From the NCBI RefSeq assembly GCF_003027925.1, contig NZ_PYPS01000034.1, forward strand, positions 1-64,000: a DNA stretch of 64,000 nt, in the 5' to 3' direction. Position numbers and translations under genes: made by a program. The DNA comes from Micromonospora sp. RP3T. GTDB lineage: Bacteria > Actinomycetota > Actinomycetes > Mycobacteriales > Micromonosporaceae. The notes beneath the pieces are model-generated. The model did no database searches and was not told where the DNA came from. It saw nothing but the letters and a program-made list of their open reading frames with translations. Positions 16,408-24,818 of this stretch are shown piece after piece; the stretch's first letter is position 1; each line of letters opens with the position of its first letter.

Positions 16408-17253
16408 TCAGTCGCGGGCCCAGCCGGAGGCGTTCCAGGCCACCTCGGCCAGCCGGCCCTGGCCGGCCGCGTTCGGGTGGAACCAGTCCAGCGCGTTGAC
16501 CTGGTCCAGGTCGAACCGGTGGCGGTGCACCGCGCCGCCGTCCCAGCGGCAGCGTGAGCCGTACGCGCGGCAGGCGGCGCGCAGTTCGTCGTCGTACGCC
16601 TCGATCCGGGCCTTGACCTTGGCCCGGCGGGCCGTCGCGGCCGGCGCGGTCGACGTGGCGTCGGCCAGCAGCGCCGGGCAGACGCCGCGCGACCAGGCCC
16701 GGACGGCCCGCGACTCGGTGTGCCCGAGCTGCCAGAGGCGGTAGAGGTCGGGGATGCTGACCACCAGCACCCGCGCCTTCGGCCGGCCCTTGCGCACCAC
16801 CGTCAGCGCCGCGTCGACCTGGTCCCGGAACGTGTCGACCGGGGTCATCGCGTCGACCCCGGCCCGGCACACGTCGTTCGCGCCGATCAGCACGGTGACC
16901 AGGTCCGCCTTGTCGCGGACCGCGGACCGGGCCTGGTCGGCGAGCCCGGCCGCGCGGGCGCCGGGCTCGGCCCGGTTGTACGCCCGCAGCGCCGGCGCGT
17001 CCGCGCGCAGCCGCCGGTAGACGCTCTCCACCCGCAGGCTGTCCCCGCTCGACCAGGAGTTGCGTTCACAACTCACCAGCACCAGGCAGGAGCCGAAGCC
17101 GGTGGTGACCGAGTCGCCGAGCGCGGTCAGCACCCGGGGGTCACCGGGCCGGGGCGTGTCGGACGGGCGGGGCGACGCCGAGCCGGAGCCGTCGCAGGCC
17201 AGCGCCACCAGCGCCGCGACGCAGGCGAGCGCGGCGATCCAGCGTCGAGGCAT
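16408..17253 (-). CDS. SGNH/GDSL hydrolase, probable lipoprotein
   Basis: A 281-residue exported esterase-type protein. The N terminus is a lipoprotein signal with the lipobox ending LVALAC near residue 20. The SGNH blocks are present: GDSVTTGFG with the nucleophile Ser, a Gly block around YNRAEPGARA, VLIGANDVC with the Asn, and DWFHPNAAGQ with the catalytic Asp and His. It should hydrolyse an ester outside the membrane; substrate unknown. The ATG at 17253 is chosen because the signal peptide begins MPRRWIAAL there and GGGGGAA lies upstream. Confidence 0.85.
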   Translation of the reverse strand: MPRRWIAALACVAALVALACDGSGSASPRPSDTPRPGDPRVLTALGDSVTTGFGSCLVLVSCERNSWSSGDSLRVESVYRRLRADAPALRAYNRAEPGARAAGLADQARSAVRDKADLVTVLIGANDVCRAGVDAMTPVDTFRDQVDAALTVVRKGRPKARVLVVSIPDLYRLWQLGHTESRAVRAWSRGVCPALLADATSTAPAATARRAKVKARIEAYDDELRAACRAYGSRCRWDGGAVHRHRFDLDQVNALDWFHPNAAGQGRLAEVAWNASGWARD

Positions 17254-17369
17254 GCGGGTTCCCCCGTCCGGTGGCACCAAGCGGCGCGTCGACCCTATGC
17301 GCCTCGGCCGTCCGTACGGAAGGTCTGTCGCCCATCTTTCATTGACACCGGTCGTTCACATTCGCGGCC

Positions 17370-17969
17370 TCAGCGCCGCCAGGGCGCCGGCTGGCCGTGC
17401 AGCCACCAGTGCAGCGCCCGGGTGATCCGCGGCAGCACCAGGTAGGTCATCAGCGGGGTCAGCACGAGCGTCATCAGCAGCGTCCGGCCCGCCAGCGGCA
17501 CGTCGGCGACGAACCGGGCGGTCAGCAGCGTGGCGGTGAGGCTGAGCGGGAAGAACGCCAGCCAGATGGTGACCGCCTGCTTCCAGCGTGGCGGGGCGGT
17601 CGGGGTCGCCGGCTCGGCCACCCCGACGGTCTCCACCACGTGGTCCACCGGCCGGTCGAACCAGCCCTCGATGCCGGTACGGCGTTCCACCCGGGTGTGC
17701 TCGACGATGCCCTGCGCCGAACTGAGCCACCAGTGCCGCTGCGGGGAGTCCTCCCAGCCGCGCAGCGTGTCCGCGTCGGCGAAGCGGTACATCACGTGCC
17801 ACTCGGCGGAACCCGGGGCGCTGCGGACGAAGCCGGCGCCCAGGAACCCTGGGAAGCTCTCCGCGAGCGCCGTGCCGGCCCGCATCCACGCCACCATCTC
17901 CCCGGTACGCGCCGGGTCGGCGCGCCGCGAGACGGCGACGGTCACGGGCACCGCCTGCATCGTGGTCAT
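17370..17969 (-). CDS. ABM-domain protein with C-terminal membrane helices
   Basis: A 199-residue protein. Residues about 5-110 form an antibiotic-biosynthesis-monooxygenase-like domain (VPVTVAVSRRADP, FPGFLGAGFVRS, WHVMYRFADADTLRGWEDSPQR). After a short linker come two hydrophobic helices (IWLAFFPLSLTATLLTA and TLLMTLVLTPLMTYLVLP) and a short Trp-rich tail. The architecture is known in actinobacteria and suggests a membrane-tethered monooxygenase-fold protein; the substrate is unknown. GAGAGGA just before the ATG at 17969 decides the start. Confidence 0.8.
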   Translation of the reverse strand: MTTMQAVPVTVAVSRRADPARTGEMVAWMRAGTALAESFPGFLGAGFVRSAPGSAEWHVMYRFADADTLRGWEDSPQRHWWLSSAQGIVEHTRVERRTGIEGWFDRPVDHVVETVGVAEPATPTAPPRWKQAVTIWLAFFPLSLTATLLTARFVADVPLAGRTLLMTLVLTPLMTYLVLPRITRALHWWLHGQPAPWRR

Positions 17970-18096
17970 GCCATCCTCTCCACCGCCGCGGGATCTCCGC
18001 CGGAACCGGCAGACCGATCCAACGCGTCCACCCCGCGGTCGCATCCGGCGCGTGCCCGCTCCGTGGCCGGGATCACCGGTCGCGCCCGCCGCACCG

Positions 18097-18121
18097 GTTA
18101 ACCCCGGCCGAGCCGGGGTAG
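18097..18121 (+). promoter_or_regulatory. weak SigB/SigF-type promoter candidate (GTTA-N15-GGGTAG)
   Basis: GTTA at 18097-18100, a 15-bp spacer and GGGTAG at 18116-18121 lie nine bases before the ATG at 18131. The -10 last base deviates from consensus. Confidence 0.35.
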
Positions 18122-18130
18122 CCGGGAAGA

Positions 18131-18394
18131 ATGACCCGATCACAGCCCCGCCGCGCCCGTGGCACGGTCGGACACGCGAACAGCGCGCTGAACCTGCGCC
18201 TCGTGCTGGCCCTGTTCGGTGTGGTCGTGATGACCGTCCTCGCGGTGTTCGCGTTCGCCGCCGACCTGGCCTGGCTGGGCGTCGTCTGCGCGATCCTCGC
18301 CGTGGTGGCCGTGGTCGATCTGGTCGTCATCCAGCGCCGTCGCGCCGCCCGCCGCCGGGAGGAGCCGGGCGTGCGGCACTCGCTGTTCGAGTGA
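18131..18394 (+). CDS. small two-helix membrane protein, DUF6343-like
   Basis: An 87-residue protein. A basic N terminus and the motif GHANSALNLRLVLALFG are followed by two hydrophobic helices (about 24-44 and 48-66) and an Arg-rich tail (RRRAARRREE). The N-terminal SAL-x-LRLVLALFG pattern fits my memory of the DUF6343 family of actinobacterial membrane proteins; function unknown. It ends 11 bases before the ALDH gene, so the two may share an mRNA. Confidence 0.65.
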   Translation: MTRSQPRRARGTVGHANSALNLRLVLALFGVVVMTVLAVFAFAADLAWLGVVCAILAVVAVVDLVVIQRRRAARRREEPGVRHSLFE

Positions 18395-18405
18395 CAGGAG
18401 TCGCC

Positions 18406-19818
18406 ATGCCCATCGCCACCACCAATCCCGCCACCGGACAGGTGCTCAAGACGTACGACGCGATGTCGGACGAGCAGGTCGACGCCGCGATCGAGCGGGC
18501 CGACCTCGCGTACCGGCAGTTGCGGGACACCACGATCGCGCAGCGCGCCCGGTGGCTCACCGCCGCCGCCGACCTGCTCGACGCCGAGCGGGACGCCACC
18601 GCCCGGCTGATGACCACCGAGATGGGCAAGACGTACGCCGCCGCGAAGGCGGAGGTCACCAAGTGCGCCGCCGCCTGCCGCTTCTACGCCGAGCAGGCGC
18701 CGACGATGCTCGCCGACGAGCCGGCCGACGCCGCCGCGGTCAAGGCGAAGCGGGCGTACGTCCGCTACCAGCCGATCGGCGCGGTGCTGGCGGTGATGCC
18801 GTGGAACTTCCCGCTGTGGCAGGTGATGCGCTTCGCCGCCCCGGCCCTGATGGCCGGCAACACCGGCCTGCTCAAGCACGCCTCGAACGTGCCGCAGACC
18901 GCGCTCTACCTGGAGGACCTGTTCCGCCGCGCCGGTTTTCCCGAGGGCGCTTTCACCACGCTGCTGGTCGGCTCCGACGCGGTGGACCGCATTCTCAGCG
19001 ACCCCCGCGTCCGCGCCGCCACGCTCACCGGCAGCGAGCCGGCCGGCCGCTCCATCGCGCAGATCGCCGGCCGGGAACTCAAGAAGACCGTGCTGGAACT
19101 GGGCGGCAGCGACCCGTTCGTGGTGATGCCCTCGGCCGACCTGGACCAGGCCGCCGAGGTGGCCACCACCGCCCGCTGCCAGAACAACGGCCAGTCCTGC
19201 ATCGCCGCCAAGCGGTTCATCGTGCACACCGACGTCTTCGACGCGTTCGCCGAGAAGTTCGCCGCCCGGATGGCGGCGCTGCGGGTCGGCGACCCGATGG
19301 ACGACGGCACCGACGTCGGCCCGCTGGCCAGCGAACGCGGCCGGGACGAGGTGCACGAGCAGGTGACCGACGCGGTGCGGCAGGGCGCCACCGTGCTCTG
19401 CGGCGGCGAGAAGCCGACCGGGGACGGCTGGTTCTACCCGCCGACAGTGGTCACCGACCTGCGGCCGGAGATGCGGATGTGGGGTGAGGAGGTGTTCGGC
19501 CCGGTCGCCGGCCTCTACCGGGTCGGCTCGTACGACGAGGCGATCGAGGTGGCCAACGGCACCAGCTTCGGCCTCGGCTCGAACGCCTGGACCACCGACC
19601 CGGCCGAGCAGGAGCGTTTCGCCACCGACCTGGACGCCGGCAACGTGTTCGTCAACGGCATGACCACGTCCTATCCGCAACTGCCGTTCGGCGGCGTGAA
19701 GAACTCCGGGTACGGCCGCGAGCTGTCCGCGCTGGGCATGCGCGAGTTCTGCAACACCAAGACGGTGTGGATCGGCGAGGGTGAGGCCGGCGCGGGCGCC
19801 GGCGCGCACGCCGAGTGA
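18406..19818 (+). CDS. NAD(P)-dependent succinate-semialdehyde-type aldehyde dehydrogenase
   Basis: A 470-residue aldehyde dehydrogenase that oxidises an aldehyde to its acid in the cytoplasm. It has the MPWNFPLWQVMRFAAPAL nucleotide-binding segment, Glu231 in LELGGSDP, the catalytic Cys265 in NNGQSCIAAKR, and the C-terminal LPFGGVKNSGYGRE. The overall pattern is closest to NADP-type succinate-semialdehyde dehydrogenases; the exact substrate is not proven. CAGGAG seven bases before the ATG supports the start. Confidence 0.88.
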   Translation: MPIATTNPATGQVLKTYDAMSDEQVDAAIERADLAYRQLRDTTIAQRARWLTAAADLLDAERDATARLMTTEMGKTYAAAKAEVTKCAAACRFYAEQAPTMLADEPADAAAVKAKRAYVRYQPIGAVLAVMPWNFPLWQVMRFAAPALMAGNTGLLKHASNVPQTALYLEDLFRRAGFPEGAFTTLLVGSDAVDRILSDPRVRAATLTGSEPAGRSIAQIAGRELKKTVLELGGSDPFVVMPSADLDQAAEVATTARCQNNGQSCIAAKRFIVHTDVFDAFAEKFAARMAALRVGDPMDDGTDVGPLASERGRDEVHEQVTDAVRQGATVLCGGEKPTGDGWFYPPTVVTDLRPEMRMWGEEVFGPVAGLYRVGSYDEAIEVANGTSFGLGSNAWTTDPAEQERFATDLDAGNVFVNGMTTSYPQLPFGGVKNSGYGRELSALGMREFCNTKTVWIGEGEAGAGAGAHAE

Positions 19819-19860
19819 GGTGCGATTGGCCGGCTGCCGTCATGGGTAGGAGTGCTGCCC

Positions 19861-20826
19861 ATGACGGCGTTCGGCTTCCACGCATCCCATGAGCAGATCC
19901 ACCCGGCGAAGCTGCTGGAGGCGGTGATCCACGCCGAGCGGGCCGGCTTCGACGCGGCCATGTGCTCCGACCACTTCTCCCCGTGGAGCGAGCGGCAGGG
20001 CCAGTCCGGGTTCGCCTGGTCCTGGCTCGGCGCCGCGCTCCAGGCCACCAACCTCTCCTTCGGCGTGGTCAACGCGCCCGGCCAGCGCTACCACCCGGCG
20101 ATCATCGCGCAGGCCATCGGCACGCTCGGCGCCATGTACCCCGGGCGCTTCTGGGCGGCGCTGGGCACCGGCGAGGCCAGCAACGAGCACATCACCGGCG
20201 ACGTCTGGCCCCGCAAGGAGCTGCGCAACGCCCGGCTGCGCGAGTGCGTCGACGTGATCCGGGCGCTGCTGGCCGGCGAGGAGGTCAGCCACGACGGGCT
20301 GGTCACCGTGGACCGGGCCAAGCTGTGGACCCGCCCCGAGGAGCCGCCCGCGCTGGTCGGCGCCGCGGTCAGCGTGGCCACCGCCCGCTGGTGCGCCGAG
20401 TGGGCGGACGGGCTGATCACGGTCAACGCGCCGGTCGACCACCTCCGGCAGATGATCGACGCCTACCGGGACGCCGGCGGGCGCGGGCCGCTGCACCTCC
20501 AGGTGCACGTGAGCTGGGCGCCCGAGCAGGCCGAGGCCGAGGCCATCGCGTACGAGCAGTGGCGCAGCAACGTGTTCGCGCCGCCGGTCTGCTGGGACCT
20601 GGAGACCGCCGAGCACTTCGACGTGGTCAGCGCCGACGTGCCGATGTCGAAGGTCACCGACACCGTCAACGTCTCCGCCGACCTGGGCCGGCACGTCGGC
20701 TGGCTCCAGGAGTACGTCGAGCTGGGCTTCGACCAGATCGCCCTGCACCACGTGGGCCAGGAACAGCGCGCGTTCCTCGACGCGTTCGGTGCCGAGGTGC
20801 TGCCGAAGGTACGCCCGACCGCGTGA
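19861..20826 (+). CDS. LLM-class flavin oxidoreductase (G6PDH/F420-like fold)
   Basis: A luciferase-like monooxygenase family protein of about 321 residues. It begins MTAFGFHASHEQIHPAKLLEAVIHAERAGFD and contains SDHFSPWSERQGQSGFAWSWLGA, LGTGEASNEHITGD and the C-terminal EYVELGFDQIALHHVG. The pattern is like F420-dependent glucose-6-phosphate dehydrogenase relatives, in the subfamily I remember as the probable non-F420 flavinoid oxidoreductase group; cofactor identity is undecided. GGAG eight bases upstream favours the ATG at 19861 over GTG at 19852. Confidence 0.83.
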   Translation: MTAFGFHASHEQIHPAKLLEAVIHAERAGFDAAMCSDHFSPWSERQGQSGFAWSWLGAALQATNLSFGVVNAPGQRYHPAIIAQAIGTLGAMYPGRFWAALGTGEASNEHITGDVWPRKELRNARLRECVDVIRALLAGEEVSHDGLVTVDRAKLWTRPEEPPALVGAAVSVATARWCAEWADGLITVNAPVDHLRQMIDAYRDAGGRGPLHLQVHVSWAPEQAEAEAIAYEQWRSNVFAPPVCWDLETAEHFDVVSADVPMSKVTDTVNVSADLGRHVGWLQEYVELGFDQIALHHVGQEQRAFLDAFGAEVLPKVRPTA

Positions 20827-20863
20827 TCACGGGCCGGCCCGGGGACGCCTAGGCTCGTACCCC

Positions 20864-22444
20864 ATGGAAGCTCTGTTCGAGGTCGTGGTGTTCCTGGCGA
20901 TCGCCACGTTCGGGGCGGCGCTGGCCCGCCGGCTCGGGTTGCTCGCGCCGATCCTGCTGGTGGTGCTCGGCCTCGCGCTGTCCTTCCTGCCGTTCTTCCC
21001 GCACGTGCGGCTGGAACCGGACCTGGTGCTCGTCGGCATCCTGCCGCCGCTGCTCTACGTGGCGGCGGTGAACACCTCGGTGCCGGCGTTCCGGCTCAAC
21101 CTGCGGCCGATCCTGCTGCTCGCGGTCGGGCTGGTGATCTTCACCGCGTTCGTGGTGGGCACCGTGGTGCACCTGTTCCTGCCCGACCTGCCGTACGCCA
21201 TCTGCGTGGCGCTCGGCGCGGTGGTGGCGCCGCCCGACGCGGTCGCCGCCACCGCGGTGGCCCGTCGGGTCGGCCTGCCCCGGCGGGTCGTCACCATCCT
21301 GGAGGGCGAGAGCCTGGTCAACGACGCCACCGCGCTGGTGCTGCTGCGGGTGGCGATCGTCGCGGCCACCGCCACCACCGGGGGCGTCGGCGTCGGTTAC
21401 GTGGCCCGGGAGGTGCTGATCGCCGCCGGCGGCGGCATCGTGGTCGGGGTGCTGGGCGTGGTGGTCTTCGGCTACCTGCACAAGCGCATCACCGACCCGG
21501 TGCTGGACAACGCGCTGTCGCTGATCGTGCCGTTCGCGGTGGTGTACGCCGCCGAGGAGATCCACGCGTCCGGCGTGGTCGCGGTGGTGGTGACCGGGCT
21601 CGGCATCGGCCACAAGCTGCCGATGCTCATGTCGGCCGGCTCCCGCCTCCAGGTGACCGCGTTCTGGCGACTGATCCAGTTCCTGCTGGAAGGGCTGGTG
21701 TTCCTCCTGGTCGGCCTGCAACTGCCCGAGGTGGTGCGCGACCTCGACGAGCCGGTCGGCTCGCTGGTCGGGATCACCGCCGCGGTGCTCGCCGCCGTCT
21801 TCCTGTCCCGGTTCGTCTGGATGTTCCCGGCCACCTACCTGGCCCGGCTGGTGCCCCGGATCCGGCAGCGCGACCCCGCGCCGCCGGTGCAGTTCCCCAT
21901 CGTCATCGGCTGGGCCGGCATGCGCGGCGTGGTGACGTTGGCCGCCGCGCTGGGTCTGCCGCTCACGCTCGCCGACGACCGGCCGTACCCGCGTGCGCTG
22001 CTGATCTGGCTGGCCTTCGCGGTGATCGTGGCCACCCTGGTCGGGCAGGGCGCCACCCTGCCGTGGCTGGCCCGGCGGCTGCGGCTGCCCCCCGACGACC
22101 CGGTGCAGGACGCGCTCTCCGCTGCCGGCGTGCAGCAGCGCGCCAGCCGGGCCGCCCTGGAACGGCTCGACGCGATGGCCGACGACGCGCCGCCGGCCGT
22201 GGTGGAGCGGCTGCGCGGGCTGACCACGTCCCGGTCCAACATGGCCTGGGAACGGCTCGGTGGCACCGACCGGGAGACCCCCTCCCAGGCGTACGCGCGG
22301 CTGCGGCAGGAGATGATCGACGCCGAGCGGGAGGTGTTCCGGGCCGCCCGCGACTCCGGCCAGATCCCGGAGGAGGTGCTCACCCGCGCCTACCGGGACC
22401 TGGACCTGGAGGAGTCGCTGCTACGACAGGAGGTTCTCGAATGA
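20864..22444 (+). CDS. CPA1-family Na+/H+ antiporter
   Basis: A 526-residue polytopic membrane protein with about 12 hydrophobic helices in the first 410 residues and a charged cytoplasmic tail. Family marks are ILPPLLYVAA, ALGAVVAPPDAVAATAVARRVGLP, LEGESLVNDATALVLLRVA with the transport Asp in the NDA motif, and the later GWAGMRGVVTLAAALGLP. It should exchange Na+ or K+ for H+ across the membrane. TAGGCT eight bases before the ATG suggests a leaderless mRNA. The stop overlaps the next start (ATGA), so it is translationally coupled to the UBP zinc-finger gene. Confidence 0.92.
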   Translation: MEALFEVVVFLAIATFGAALARRLGLLAPILLVVLGLALSFLPFFPHVRLEPDLVLVGILPPLLYVAAVNTSVPAFRLNLRPILLLAVGLVIFTAFVVGTVVHLFLPDLPYAICVALGAVVAPPDAVAATAVARRVGLPRRVVTILEGESLVNDATALVLLRVAIVAATATTGGVGVGYVAREVLIAAGGGIVVGVLGVVVFGYLHKRITDPVLDNALSLIVPFAVVYAAEEIHASGVVAVVVTGLGIGHKLPMLMSAGSRLQVTAFWRLIQFLLEGLVFLLVGLQLPEVVRDLDEPVGSLVGITAAVLAAVFLSRFVWMFPATYLARLVPRIRQRDPAPPVQFPIVIGWAGMRGVVTLAAALGLPLTLADDRPYPRALLIWLAFAVIVATLVGQGATLPWLARRLRLPPDDPVQDALSAAGVQQRASRAALERLDAMADDAPPAVVERLRGLTTSRSNMAWERLGGTDRETPSQAYARLRQEMIDAEREVFRAARDSGQIPEEVLTRAYRDLDLEESLLRQEVLE

Positions 22445-22698
22445 GCTGCCAGCACCTGACCGGGGCGGGCGACGCCGAGCCGGTCACCACCACCGAGTGC
22501 CCCGACTGCGTGGCGGTCGGCAACCGGGACTGGGTGCACCTGCGCGCCTGCCTGAGCTGCGGGCACGTGGGCTGCTGCGACTCGTCGCCGTACCAGCACG
22601 CGAGCCAGCACTTCCGGTCCACCGGGCACCCGGTGATGCGCTCGATCGAGCCGGGGGAGTCGTGGCGCTGGTGCTTCGCCGACGAGGAGATCGGCTGA
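22441..22698 (+). CDS. UBP-type zinc finger protein
   Basis: An 85-residue protein that is a single UBP-type (ZnF-UBP) zinc finger. Ligand positions are visible as CQHL at residues 3-5, CPDC at 20-23, CLSCGHVGCCDSS near 38-46 and the HASQHF and GHPV histidines. In eukaryotes this fold binds the ubiquitin C terminus. In bacteria the partner is unknown. The ATG overlaps the antiporter stop by the ATGA arrangement, implying coupled translation and perhaps a regulatory role for the antiporter. Confidence 0.88.
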   Translation: MSCQHLTGAGDAEPVTTTECPDCVAVGNRDWVHLRACLSCGHVGCCDSSPYQHASQHFRSTGHPVMRSIEPGESWRWCFADEEIG

Positions 22699-22710
22699 CG
22701 TCGGCGGCGC

Positions 22711-23244
22711 TCAGTCGAGCCGGCGGGCCAGCACCTGCCCCGGCCACGGCGGCCGACCCGGTCGGGTCACCGTGAACGGCTCGGTGGCGGTGAAACCGCA
22801 GCCCTCGTAGAAGCGCACCAACGCCCGGTCGGCGCTCCGGAAGCAGTCCACCCGCAGCAGGCCGAGCCCGCGGTCGCGGGCCAGTTCCGCCGCGAACGCC
22901 AGCAGCCGCGCGCCGATCCCCCGACCCGCGTACGCCCGGTCGGTGACCAGCAGGTTGACGTACAGTTCCGGCTCGGTCGCCGGCGGCACGTGCTCGGTCG
23001 CGTCGCCGACCACCAGCGCGCCGACGACCGTGCCGTCGATCTCCGCGAGGTGCAGGCCGCCGCCGCGGGCGTAGGCGTCGGCCCGGGCGATGTGGCGCGT
23101 GTCGGTCGAGACCGGGTCGACGCCCCACTGCTCGGGCCGGCCGCGTTCGACCAGCCACGCGATGGCGCTGTCGAACAGCCGCAGCACGGTCGGGGCGTCC
23201 GCCGGGCCGCCGGGCCGGATGGTGATGCCTCCCCGTTCGGTCAT
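22711..23244 (-). CDS. GNAT family N-acetyltransferase
   Basis: A 177-residue acetyl-CoA-dependent acetyltransferase fold. The acetyl-CoA loop is DRAYAGRGIGARLLAFAAELA (R/Q-x-x-G-x-G/A), preceded by the strand ELYVNLLVT and followed by LLRVDCFRSADRALVRFYEGCGF, a typical GNAT C-terminal half. The substrate cannot be inferred. It ends convergently with the zinc-finger gene and starts 12 bases downstream of the MFS stop, so it is probably co-transcribed with that gene. Confidence 0.85.
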   Translation of the reverse strand: MTERGGITIRPGGPADAPTVLRLFDSAIAWLVERGRPEQWGVDPVSTDTRHIARADAYARGGGLHLAEIDGTVVGALVVGDATEHVPPATEPELYVNLLVTDRAYAGRGIGARLLAFAAELARDRGLGLLRVDCFRSADRALVRFYEGCGFTATEPFTVTRPGRPPWPGQVLARRLD

Positions 23245-23256
23245 CCCGTCATCCTG

Positions 23257-24519
23257 CTATCCGGCGGTGGCCGGCTGCCCGGTCGGTCCTCCGGTGGGCG
23301 CCGGCCGGCTCGCCACCGCGCGGCGGACCAGCGCCGGGGCGGCCAGCCCGACGACGGCGTACAGCGCGCCGAGCACCAGCCAGCCGACCCCGCCGCCACC
23401 CAGCACCAGCAGCGTCAGCAGGCCCCGGCCGAGCGCCTGGGCCAGCCCGGCGAGCAGCCCGTCCGCCCCCTGGTAGGCGCCGATCGACCCGGGCGGGGCC
23501 AGGTCGTAGGCGAGCCCGGCGCCGGCCGCACCGTGCCACAGGTCGCCCACCGTCCACACCGCGGTCGCCGCCAGCAGCAGCGCCACCGCCGGGAACACCG
23601 GCCGGCCGGCGGTCACCGCGTAGACCGGGGTGGCGGCGGCCAGCACCAGCCCGGCCCGGCGCAGTGTGCGGGCGGCCGGGACGGCGGAGTCCGCGCCCCG
23701 GCTCAGCCGCACCGCCAGCAGCACGGTGAGCGCCGTGTTGGTGAGCAGCACCGCCGACACCACCGGCGGTGGCGCCCCGGCGGGGCCGACCGTCCACAGC
23801 GGCACGACCAGCACCAGCACGGTCATGTGCGTGCCGAGCAACGCGGACGCGCCGCTCACCGCCAGGAACCAGCCGTCCCGCAGCGGCCCACCGCGCCGCG
23901 ACACGTCGGCCGGCTGTCGTGCGTCGGTCGGCTGTCGTGCGGCGGTCGGCGGGTGCGGCGGCAACCGTAACAACAGCGCCGCCGAGAGCAGATAGGTGAC
24001 CGCGTTGCCGACCACCAGCACCTGGTACGCCCGGTGGGTGTCCGCCGCCAGCGCGATCCCGGCCAGCGCGGTGCCGACGCTGATGCCCAGGTTGGCCACC
24101 GCACGCAGGGTGGCGAACGCGTGCACCCGGCCGGTCGGGCCGCCGACCGCGGCGACCAGCGCCGCCCGGACCGCCAGGTTGCCGGCCGCCAGCAGCGCCT
24201 CCGGCACCGCCACCGCCAGGAACGCCGGCAGCGAGTCGACGAGCAGGTACGCCGCCGCGACGAGCGCCTGACCCACCTGGAGCGCGGCGCGCAGCGTACG
24301 CGGGTCCCACCGGTCCGCCAGGCCGCCCAACGGCACGCTGGCGGTCAGCCCGACCAGGCCGGCGACGGTCAACCCGGCGCCCACCGAGGTGGCGGAGAGG
24401 CCGACGTCCCGGGTCAGGTACAACGCGCCGCCGGCCAGCCAGAGCCCGGTGCCGACGGTGTTGGCCAGGGTGGCGGACGCGAGCGTGCGCAGCGGGCCGG
24501 GCGGCGGGGCGAACCTCAT
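23257..24519 (-). CDS. MFS transporter
   Basis: A 420-residue major facilitator superfamily protein with about 12 hydrophobic helices and very few acidic residues inside them. The helix 2-3 loop motif is present as VPLGGLADRWDPRTLRAAL. Such proteins usually export small molecules, for example drugs or metabolites. No Shine-Dalgarno precedes the ATG. Instead its ATG overlaps the TGA of a 21-codon ORF, so translation is probably coupled to that leader. A GNAT gene follows at 12 bp. Confidence 0.88.
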   Translation of the reverse strand: MRFAPPPGPLRTLASATLANTVGTGLWLAGGALYLTRDVGLSATSVGAGLTVAGLVGLTASVPLGGLADRWDPRTLRAALQVGQALVAAAYLLVDSLPAFLAVAVPEALLAAGNLAVRAALVAAVGGPTGRVHAFATLRAVANLGISVGTALAGIALAADTHRAYQVLVVGNAVTYLLSAALLLRLPPHPPTAARQPTDARQPADVSRRGGPLRDGWFLAVSGASALLGTHMTVLVLVVPLWTVGPAGAPPPVVSAVLLTNTALTVLLAVRLSRGADSAVPAARTLRRAGLVLAAATPVYAVTAGRPVFPAVALLLAATAVWTVGDLWHGAAGAGLAYDLAPPGSIGAYQGADGLLAGLAQALGRGLLTLLVLGGGGVGWLVLGALYAVVGLAAPALVRRAVASRPAPTGGPTGQPATAG

Positions 24520-24581
24520 CCGCGCCGGACGGGCGCGGTCGCGGCGACCTCGATGCGCACGACGCCCTCCTTGACGGTCAT
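24516..24581 (-). CDS. 21-codon leader ORF overlapping the MFS start
   Basis: ATG at 24581 opens MTVKEGVVRIEVAATAPVRRG and ends in a TGA sharing two bases with the MFS ATG (ATGA). TAGCGT seven bases before its ATG is a good leaderless promoter. An internal AAGGAGG could also serve a GTG at codon 8 in the same frame. It probably delivers ribosomes to the transporter gene. Whether the peptide itself matters is unknown. Confidence 0.55.
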   Translation of the reverse strand: MTVKEGVVRIEVAATAPVRRG

Positions 24582-24710
24582 GACAGCGACGCTAGGGCCG
24601 GGCATGCCTGACGGATGCCCCGACCGGGGCGACACCGATCACATCGGACGGCACGGTCGAGGGCTCGAACGCTCGGGCGTGTCGTCGCTGGCCGGATGGT
24701 GGCGTCGCGA

Positions 24711-24754
24711 GCGATATGACAGCAGGTCATAAATATGACCGAGCGGTATATCGC
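24711..24754. promoter_or_regulatory. 44-bp concentric palindrome, candidate operator
   Basis: An inner palindrome GGTCAT-AAAT-ATGACC at 24725-24740 and outer arms GCGATAT (24711-24717) and ATATCGC (24748-24754) share exactly the same centre. The site is AT-rich in a very GC-rich background and lies about 130 bp upstream of the leader ORF and MFS gene. It looks like a binding site for two dimers of a repressor. No regulator gene sits beside it. Confidence 0.55.
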
Positions 24755-24774
24755 GTCCAGCCGCATGGTCTCGC

Positions 24775-24795
24775 TGACGCGTCACGCACCGTGAC
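24775..24795. promoter_or_regulatory. overlapping palindromes TGACGCGTCA and GTCACG-CAC-CGTGAC
   Basis: A perfect 10-bp palindrome at 24775-24784 overlaps a 6+3+6 inverted repeat at 24781-24795. They lie just beyond the HAD stop codon, between it and the concentric palindrome. They may be a terminator for the HAD gene or additional operator half-sites. Confidence 0.3.
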
Positions 24796-24818
24796 AACGG
24801 GTGGGCCCTTTCGGCCGG

